Assembly (NCBI GenBank): GCA_903911805.1
Contig: CAIWET010000035.1
Location: 1-11,012, forward strand
DNA: 11,012 nucleotides
Direction: 5' to 3'
DNA from: an uncultured Ignavibacteria bacterium
GTDB taxonomy: Bacteria; Bacteroidota; Ignavibacteria; Kapaibacteriales; UBA2268
The notes beneath the pieces are model-generated. The model ran no database searches and was not told the DNA's origin. It worked only from the letters and a program-made list of their open reading frames with translations. Each line of letters starts with the position of its first letter. The first letter of the stretch is position 1. Below, one piece after another: positions 5,128 to 11,012 of this stretch. A program made the translations under genes and the position numbers.

Positions 5128-7899
5128 ATGAATTGGTATGCTAAAAGTAAAGAAGAATTATTAAATTTTTATAATGTAAATGTTGCAAGTGGTTTATCAA
5201 ATATTCAAATAGATGAAAATCGATTGAAATTTGGTGAAAACCGACTACCTGAACCTCAACCAGCTCCTTGGTATAAGGTGTTATTTGAACAATTTAATAA
5301 TCCTATTATTTATATATTAATAGTTGCTGCTATTTTAAATGGTATCATTGCTGAACCAAAAGATGCTTTTGTAATTGCAGTTGTAGTGATTCTAAATACT
5401 TTTCTTGGATATTTTCAAGAAAAAAGAGCAGAAAAAGCACTAAATTCATTGAAGGAAATGACTGCACCATTTGCAAGAGTTATCAGAGATGGTGAAATGA
5501 AGAATATACCATCTTTTGAAGTAGTTTGTGGTGATGTGATTTCATTAGAATCAGGAATGAAAGTACCTGCAGATGCAAGATTAATTGAAAGTCATGGACT
5601 TTTGATTAACGAATCTATGTTAACTGGTGAATCAGTCTCTGTCTTAAAAAATGAAAAAGTAATAGTTGATGAAAATGCTGTTTTAGGCGATAGAATAAAC
5701 TTTTTATATGGTGGAACGATTGTTCAAAAAGGCAGAGCTTTAGCTATTGTTACTGATATCGGAGTTGCTTCTGAATTTGGAAAGATAGCTAAGGACGTGG
5801 AAGAAGCAATTGATACACAGTCACCTTTACAAGAACAAATTGCAAAATTTGGTAAATCATTGAGTTTGATGATTGGTGGAGCAGTATTGACTATATTTTT
5901 AGTTGGAATTCTCTACGGAAATCATTGGATAAAAATGCTTTTGACTGCAGTAGGTTTGGCTGTTTCTGCTATACCTGAGGGATTGCCTGTTTCTGTAACA
6001 ATTACGCTTTCTATTGGAGTTTTCCAAATGGCAAAGCACAGATCAATCGTAAGAAAGCTTGCAGCTGTTGAAACTTTGGGTTCTACAAATTATATTTGTA
6101 CTGATAAAACAGGTACACTAACTAAGAATCAAATGATTGCTAATTTCTATTTTATTGGCAATGAAGAATATATTGTAACTGGTTCTGGATATGGAATTGA
6201 AGGAAAAATTATAAATGATGTTAATGAAGAGTTTAATTGGAATTCTAACTTATTATTTGAATATTCTGCTTTAATTTCATCTATTTGCACTGAAAGCCAA
6301 ATCATCAAAAAAGATGACCATTGGAAAGTTACAGGCGACCCAACTGAAGCTGCATTAATGATTGCTTCTGAAAAAATGAAATTCATTTCTGCAAATATTC
6401 CAAGTGAAGTTGTTGTTCCTTTTGAATCAGAAAACCAATTGATGGCTGTTAAATGTAAATATAACAATAAAAGTTATTTATTGGTAAAAGGAGCACCTGA
6501 GAGAATTTGTAAACGTTCTCCTAAGTTGATGCTTAATAATGGTTCTCAAACGAGTTATGATATAAATGATATGCTTTTTCAGGCTAATAATTATTCAAAT
6601 AAAGGTTTAAGAGTACTTGCAATTGCATTAAAAGAAACAACAGAAGATTCAATCATTTCAATAGATGACATAGAAGATTTGGTTTTAATTGGTGTTGTTG
6701 GAATTGAAGACTCAGTTAGACCTGAAGCAATCGATGCTGTAAAATCCTGTAATGATGCAGGAATCAAAGTTGTAATGATAACAGGTGACCATATATCTAC
6801 AGCTAAAGCAGTAGCAAAAACAATTGGAATTGCAAATAACAAAAAAGAACTAATTGCTCTTAATGGAACTGAAGTTGATAAAATGTCAGATGAAGAACTT
6901 TCAAAAAAAGTTAAAGATATTGATGTTTATGCAAGAGTAGCACCTAATCATAAATTAAGAATTGTAAGAAGTTTGCAATCTCATAACCAAGTTGTAGCAA
7001 TGACTGGTGATGGAGTTAATGATGCTCCAGCTCTAAAACAAGCTGACATTGGAGTTGCTATGGGTTCAGGAACTGACGTTGCAAGAGATGCTTCTCATAT
7101 GATATTGCTAGATGATAATTTTGCTACTATAGTGAATGCAGTTAGAAGAGGAAGAGTAGTATTAAAGAATTTACAGCATATTTTGATGTATATTCTTTCA
7201 ACTAGTTTTGGTGGAGTATTAACAATTGCTTCTTCCGTATTTATGGGATTTCCATTGCCAATTTTACCTGCTCAATTGTTATGGATAAATATGGTAACTG
7301 ATGGTTCTTCCACATTCCCATTAGCATTTGAAAAGGAACACGGTAATGTTATGCTATATCCACCAAGAAAGAAAAGTTCTTCATTAATTGACAAGAGTAT
7401 GTTGATAAGAATGATTCTTAGTGGAATTTATATGATGGCAGGAACTTTATGTTTGTATTATTTCTTTGGTCATAATATTTTTGGATTAAGAGGTGATGAA
7501 ATTCATTTTTATAATGAATATAATGCTATTTATTTAAGAGCACAAACAATGGCATTTACAACACTTGCATTTTTCCAAATTTGGAATGTTCAAAATTCAA
7601 GGTCTGTTAATAGATCATTATTCTTTAAATTACCGGGAAATATGAAATCAGATCCTGATAATAAATTAGACCCTATTGGATTATTTGATAATAAAATACT
7701 ATTTGGAGTAATGATTTCAGCTGTTGTCTTGCAAGTTGCAGCAGTACAATTACCATTTATGAATGTATTGTTAGATACAGTTCCACTTACCATTAATGAA
7801 TGGTTATTGGCTGGTTTATTTCCAGCAACAATAATTATTTTTGTTGAAATATTGAAATATATTGAAGCGATTATAATTAATAAAAAATTAAGGAAATAA
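5128..7899 (+). CDS. P2-type cation-transporting ATPase (Ca2+-pump-like)
   Basis: This 923-residue inner-membrane ion pump has, in order: a cation-ATPase N-terminal domain (1-60); TM1-2 (about 60-97); an actuator domain with TGES (166-169); TM3-4 (about 245-295) with PEGLP (283-287); the phosphorylated Asp326 in DKTGT; a nucleotide-binding domain with KGAPE (454-458); TGD (552-554); the hinge GDGVND (627-632); and six C-terminal helices. Glu284 in TM4 with Asn721 and Asp725 in TM6 (NMVTD) matches Ca2+ site II of SERCA. The TM5 segment STSFGG (691-696) lacks the Asn/Glu of SERCA site I. This suggests one ion per cycle, as in PMR1/PMCA pumps. Export of Ca2+ (or Mn2+) is the best guess; ion choice is unproven. 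It is the second gene after the ArsC-like gene. Confidence 0.93.
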   Translation: MNWYAKSKEELLNFYNVNVASGLSNIQIDENRLKFGENRLPEPQPAPWYKVLFEQFNNPIIYILIVAAILNGIIAEPKDAFVIAVVVILNTFLGYFQEKRAEKALNSLKEMTAPFARVIRDGEMKNIPSFEVVCGDVISLESGMKVPADARLIESHGLLINESMLTGESVSVLKNEKVIVDENAVLGDRINFLYGGTIVQKGRALAIVTDIGVASEFGKIAKDVEEAIDTQSPLQEQIAKFGKSLSLMIGGAVLTIFLVGILYGNHWIKMLLTAVGLAVSAIPEGLPVSVTITLSIGVFQMAKHRSIVRKLAAVETLGSTNYICTDKTGTLTKNQMIANFYFIGNEEYIVTGSGYGIEGKIINDVNEEFNWNSNLLFEYSALISSICTESQIIKKDDHWKVTGDPTEAALMIASEKMKFISANIPSEVVVPFESENQLMAVKCKYNNKSYLLVKGAPERICKRSPKLMLNNGSQTSYDINDMLFQANNYSNKGLRVLAIALKETTEDSIISIDDIEDLVLIGVVGIEDSVRPEAIDAVKSCNDAGIKVVMITGDHISTAKAVAKTIGIANNKKELIALNGTEVDKMSDEELSKKVKDIDVYARVAPNHKLRIVRSLQSHNQVVAMTGDGVNDAPALKQADIGVAMGSGTDVARDASHMILLDDNFATIVNAVRRGRVVLKNLQHILMYILSTSFGGVLTIASSVFMGFPLPILPAQLLWINMVTDGSSTFPLAFEKEHGNVMLYPPRKKSSSLIDKSMLIRMILSGIYMMAGTLCLYYFFGHNIFGLRGDEIHFYNEYNAIYLRAQTMAFTTLAFFQIWNVQNSRSVNRSLFFKLPGNMKSDPDNKLDPIGLFDNKILFGVMISAVVLQVAAVQLPFMNVLLDTVPLTINEWLLAGLFPATIIIFVEILKYIEAIIINKKLRK

Positions 7900-7928
7900 A
7901 TATTTAGAATTTATTTATAAAAATCTTA

Positions 7929-7972
7929 AAAAAGTCCAGTAATCTACTGATGTTAGTTTTTCTGGACTTTTT
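7929..7972. terminator. Bidirectional terminator between the convergent ATPase and SulP genes
   Basis: An 11-bp perfect stem (7929-7939 with 7962-7972) encloses a 22-base loop. The right arm ends in five T residues, serving the plus strand. The left arm starts with six A residues (7928-7933), giving a U-run for the minus strand. It sits 30 bases after the ATPase stop and 16 bases beyond the SulP stop, so one hairpin probably ends both transcripts. Confidence 0.85.
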
Positions 7973-7987
7973 AATTATTTTATAGGT

Positions 7988-9607
7988 CTAACTTTTGTTA
8001 ATTCCTAAATGTTCGAGAGCGTAAGTTGTTTTGTCAAAAACTAAACCATGATTTTCTAAAAAGATAAATTCGTGTGAAGTTCTTCTTAGGAATTGCAATA
8101 AATCTGGAGCTACACTCACAATCATTACTTTCTTTCCTTTTTTTGTAATGGTTTTTATCATATCATCCAGTGCTTCAACACCGTCAAGATCCATCATATA
8201 TACTTCTCTTAGCCTGAAAATTATTGTTTGGTAATGATCAAATGTATCAGATTCAAATCTATGAAGATGAGCTTCGCTATTAAGGTAAAGAAGATTTCCT
8301 CTGAATGAATAAAGAAGTATTGAACCATCTTCTTTTAAAGGTTGCATTTTATCGCCTGAAATAGTTCTTACTACTCCAGAATTAGTATTTACAGATAATT
8401 CAAAATGTCCGTGAGAAATTTTTTCCACTAGCAATAAGAATGATATTGTTACACCAAGGCCAATTCCAACAATTGGGTCTTCTGCAATTGTTGTAAGAGC
8501 AACAACAAGTGAAATGACTAAACTGCGTTTATCATATTTCTTGAATTTTTTGAAATGCTTGCTATCAATCATTTTCATAGCTGTATCTACAAGAATTGCA
8601 GCAATAGCAGCCATTGGAATATATCTGAATTGAGATAAAAAGAATAGAGCTATTATCGAAATAAATATTCCACTAATAATTCCAGAGGTTCTGTTTTTTG
8701 CACCAGATTTAATATTTAAAGAAGTCCTTGCTAATGCAGCGGTTGCTGGCAATCCTCCAAATAATCCAGAAACTATATTCGCAATACCAAGAGAAAGAAT
8801 TTCCTTACGTGGATCGTGCTTTGTCTTAGTCATTGTATCAGCAATTTTCGCAGACAACATTGTTTCTACAATTGCTATAAAACTGATTGTTAGCGCTGTT
8901 CCAAAAACTTTTCTATTAAATAAGAAATTTTGAGGATATGATAAGATTAATTCTACATTTGGGAATTTATCACCAAGTTTATAGAATGTAAATGGAATAT
9001 AATTTATTGAACTTAAATATCCAACTAATATTGCTAAAGGTGCTAATAGTATAGCTCCAGGAATTCTAAATTTCTTCTTTCTTAAAATCCATAAAAACCC
9101 GAAATAAACTAAAAAACTACCAAAAGTTATAAAGTTAAATTCTTTATAATGGAAATACAGTTGCTTGCAAATATCAATTACATTGGCTTTTTGGGGTATA
9201 TGGTCTAATCCAAAAGCATAATTAATTTGATTGAATATTAATATTATTGCAATTGCTAATGTAAATCCGTGAATTACACTAGAAGGAACAAAAACTAAAT
9301 ATTTTTCAACTTTCACAAAATAAGCAATTATTATTATTACCCCAGTTAAAATTGCCATAAATGGCAATAGCCCCATTCCATAAGTTAGTGCAAAAGAAGC
9401 AATAACGCCTGTTAGTGCGCCAGTTGGACCTATAATATTGAAATGACTTCCACCAAAGAGTGCTCCAATTATACCGGCTGCAATTGCTGTTATTATACCT
9501 GCTGTAGGTGTTGAGCCTGAAGCCATTGCTAAAGAAATTGAGAGTGGGATAGATACAAGAGCGACAGTTAAACCAGATTTCCAATTTTCTATAACTTTAT
9601 TTTTCAT
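7988..9607 (-). CDS. SulP-family anion transporter with C-terminal STAS domain
   Basis: This 539-residue inner-membrane transporter belongs to the SLC26/SulP family. The family's anion-binding repeats are visible at SIPLSISLAMASG (19-31) and HFNIIGPTGALTG (55-67). The signature region runs from ETMLSA (248-253) through GLANIVSG-like residues (273-280) to GGLPATAALART (284-295). About 10-14 hydrophobic segments span 12-395. A cytosolic STAS domain fills about 425-535. Its helix-start motif is MDLDGVEALDDM (472-483), without the phosphorylatable serine of SpoIIAA-type STAS domains; this is normal for transporters. Substrate could be sulfate, bicarbonate or a dicarboxylate and cannot be assigned from sequence alone. 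No partner gene such as a carbonic anhydrase adjoins it. There is no Shine-Dalgarno sequence before the start. It is transcribed towards the ATPase and divergently from the cache gene. Confidence 0.92.
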   Translation of the reverse strand: MKNKVIENWKSGLTVALVSIPLSISLAMASGSTPTAGIITAIAAGIIGALFGGSHFNIIGPTGALTGVIASFALTYGMGLLPFMAILTGVIIIIAYFVKVEKYLVFVPSSVIHGFTLAIAIILIFNQINYAFGLDHIPQKANVIDICKQLYFHYKEFNFITFGSFLVYFGFLWILRKKKFRIPGAILLAPLAILVGYLSSINYIPFTFYKLGDKFPNVELILSYPQNFLFNRKVFGTALTISFIAIVETMLSAKIADTMTKTKHDPRKEILSLGIANIVSGLFGGLPATAALARTSLNIKSGAKNRTSGIISGIFISIIALFFLSQFRYIPMAAIAAILVDTAMKMIDSKHFKKFKKYDKRSLVISLVVALTTIAEDPIVGIGLGVTISFLLLVEKISHGHFELSVNTNSGVVRTISGDKMQPLKEDGSILLYSFRGNLLYLNSEAHLHRFESDTFDHYQTIIFRLREVYMMDLDGVEALDDMIKTITKKGKKVMIVSVAPDLLQFLRRTSHEFIFLENHGLVFDKTTYALEHLGINKS

Positions 9608-9832
9608 TTATCAAATTGTAAATTCTAAAGAAACAAAAATATGAAAAAATCCTTAGAAGATTAGCATCAAGCAAAAAATTTATTGGTGAATTAGTTGAAA
9701 ATGTAAAAAATACGATATTAAAATTAATGAGAATATCCCTATTATTGCTGATTCTTGTCTTAATTAACTAACAAGTTATTATCAACTATCATTATATTTA
9801 AAATATTGAACATTCGATTATTTTTATTATTT

Positions 9833-9860
9833 TTGTAAGTTACTTTAGTGTTTGTATAAT
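9833..9860 (+). promoter_or_regulatory. Candidate promoter of the cache-sensor gene
   Basis: TTGTAA (9833-9838) and TATAAT (9855-9860) are separated by 16 bases. A start site near 9867 would leave a leader of only about 10 bases before the ATG at 9878. This would agree with the absence of a Shine-Dalgarno sequence. TATAAT is cheap in DNA this AT-rich, so the call is tentative. A Bacteroidota-type TTTG/TAnnTTTG arrangement is not cleanly present. Confidence 0.35.
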
Positions 9861-9877
9861 AAATTATTTTATTTATA

Positions 9878-10954
9878 ATGGTTAATATTAAGTTTAAAAA
9901 TCTCTCGATTAAATATAAAGTAATGATATACTTTATGCCACCTTATATTTTGTTTATATCTGTAATTTTAGGTTATTTCTTTTATAGTGATTATCAAACA
10001 AGTATAGATCAGCACAAATTGCAAGTGACTTCAAAAATTAAATATTTTAATAATTTAATTGAAGATAGTCAACAAAAAGCTTTCCAAATTGCTGAATTAA
10101 TAAGCCATTTACCATTTGTTGAAAAAGCTTTTACTGATCCAAATGTTGATAACGGAAGATCATATCTTCAAAGCCAAATAATGCCGATTATTAAGGATAT
10201 TTCAAAAGATGTTAAAGATTTTCAGGTTCATTTTCATAAACCAGGAGCAATTAGTTTTTTAAGGACTTGGACTAATAAGAATGGTGACGATCTTTCAAAG
10301 TTTAGGAATACTATTGTTAGTGTTAACGAGACTAAGAAACCAGTAGTTGGTATTGAAGTTGGAGTTGGTGGTTTCGCTATTAGGGGTGTTGTACCAATAT
10401 TCTCGGCTACAAAATCATTCATTGGTAGTGTTGAATTTTTCTATAATCCGGAAACATTACTAAATATTTTTAAAATTAATGATAAAAACTTTGGTTATAT
10501 TGCTGGCGTTAGTAAATCAATGATTGATGGGTTAGTAAGCCAATCAGAAATTTCTAAAAGTTTTCCAAATATTTTTGGCAGTTATTATGTAACCAAAATC
10601 AATAATGATAAATTCAATTTAAATGAACTTTTCAATGATGAAGTTATAAGTAGTATAAGTTCATTAAGTGATATTAAAACATTTAATAAACATACAACTG
10701 TTTATGGTATCAATCCAATAAAAGATTTTCAAGGGAAAAATGCTGGATTTATTTCTTTAATTGAAACTGAAGAAGATTTAATCGAGCATTTAATTGTAGA
10801 TACAGTATATATTTTAATTGTTATGATATTTGCTTCCATTTTTCTTCTTTTGGTTTATAATTCGGCACTAAACAAATTTGTTATTAGACCTATAGATAAA
10901 GCGAATGAAATTGCTAAGAAAATAGCACACGGAGATATTGATTTTGATTTATAA
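9878..10954 (+). CDS. Double-cache (dCache_3-like) membrane sensor ending in a HAMP stub, no output domain
   Basis: This 358-residue protein has a short cytosolic N-terminus, TM1 (about 13-35), a large periplasmic domain (36-306), TM2 (about 307-328) and a HAMP-like start (329-358, with RPIDKANEIAKKIAHGD). The periplasmic part shows the dCache_3-type pattern known from chemoreceptors and sensor kinases: VHFHKPGAISFLRTW (117-131), GDDLSKFRNTIV (136-147), KKPVVGIEVGVGGFAIRGV (153-171) and GSVEFF (183-188). It should bind a small extracellular ligand. A complete receptor would continue through HAMP into an MCP or kinase domain, but this frame stops at TAA (10952-10954) after only the first HAMP helix, and a terminator follows 19 bases later. 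It may be a truncated receptor, or a natural receptor half acting through a partner. The start at 9878 keeps TM1 whole; later Mets (16, 20) would cut it. Confidence 0.85.
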   Translation: MVNIKFKNLSIKYKVMIYFMPPYILFISVILGYFFYSDYQTSIDQHKLQVTSKIKYFNNLIEDSQQKAFQIAELISHLPFVEKAFTDPNVDNGRSYLQSQIMPIIKDISKDVKDFQVHFHKPGAISFLRTWTNKNGDDLSKFRNTIVSVNETKKPVVGIEVGVGGFAIRGVVPIFSATKSFIGSVEFFYNPETLLNIFKINDKNFGYIAGVSKSMIDGLVSQSEISKSFPNIFGSYYVTKINNDKFNLNELFNDEVISSISSLSDIKTFNKHTTVYGINPIKDFQGKNAGFISLIETEEDLIEHLIVDTVYILIVMIFASIFLLLVYNSALNKFVIRPIDKANEIAKKIAHGDIDFDL

Positions 10955-10973
10955 CTAATAAATAGTATTATTT

Positions 10974-11002
10974 AAAGCCGGATGATTTTCGGCTTTTTTT
11001 TT
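10974..11002 (+). terminator. Intrinsic terminator after the cache-sensor gene
   Basis: A 7-bp stem (10974-10980 with 10990-10996, core GCCG/CGGC) encloses a 9-base loop. Its 3' arm runs into nine T residues at 10994-11002. It is 19 bases after the stop codon, so the short sensor is a self-contained transcription unit. Confidence 0.9.
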
Positions 11003-11012
11003 ATATTTTTAC

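Noticed and set aside
6147..6842. Two minus-strand frames antisense to the P-type ATPase
   Set aside because: Both overlap the intact nucleotide-binding and hinge domains and have shadow-like composition (Ser/Ile/Thr-rich).
8070..8335. STAS domain of the SulP protein without a phosphorylatable serine, considered as an oddity
   Set aside because: SulP transporter STAS domains commonly lack that serine, so it is not unusual.
9306..9584. 92-codon minus-strand frame overlapping the SulP gene's N-terminal part
   Set aside because: It is an out-of-frame shadow of the transporter: composition is dominated by Asn, Trp, Tyr, Cys and Ser, with no domain. The SulP reading there is clearly the real one.

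Overview
The window is AT-rich (about 30% GC by eye) and densely coded, with ten complete protein genes, short intergenic gaps and clear intrinsic terminators. Several starts lack a Shine-Dalgarno sequence (the first gene, the ArsC-like gene, the SulP gene and the cache gene), while others have a short one. The low GC, the weak use of Shine-Dalgarno sites, the rhomboid with a cytosolic C-terminal tail, and a SucC with an extra loop near the ATP-grasp entrance would all fit a bacterium of the Bacteroidota/Ignavibacteria/Kapabacteria group. This placement is an inference from style and homology memory, not a demonstrated assignment. No RNA genes, CRISPR arrays, insertion sequences or phage genes are visible.

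Layout. (1) 97-1059 is a single metallo-aminopeptidase-like gene (M29-related fold) with its own terminator. (2) 1213-3974 is a tight operon: rhomboid protease, stand-alone biotin carrier protein (4-base ATGA overlap), then succinyl-CoA synthetase beta subunit (18-base gap), closed by a strong terminator. (3) 4100-4603 is a YefM/YoeB-type toxin-antitoxin pair with a strong Shine-Dalgarno site and no space between the two genes. (4) 4777-7899 is an ArsC/YffB-like thioredoxin-fold protein followed 15 bases later by a P2-type (Ca2+-pump-like) ATPase. (5) 7988-9607, on the minus strand and convergent with the ATPase, is a SulP-family anion transporter; a shared bidirectional hairpin lies between them. 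(6) 9878-10954 is a double-cache membrane sensor that ends inside its HAMP helix, with no output domain, and is followed directly by a terminator.

How the genes work together. The carrier protein and SucC point to acyl-CoA/CO2 metabolism (biotin-dependent carboxylation or decarboxylation beside the TCA cycle), but their partner subunits (carboxyltransferase, biotin carboxylase, SucD) are not in the window. The ATPase and the SulP protein are both inner-membrane ion transporters. They are convergently transcribed, so nothing shows co-regulation.

No wholly new system is obvious. The points most worth a second look are the sensor without an output domain, the aminopeptidase-like protein that lacks the usual M29 catalytic tyrosine, the ArsC-like/P-type ATPase pairing, and two open but start-less frames in the intergenic gaps that could be gene remnants.
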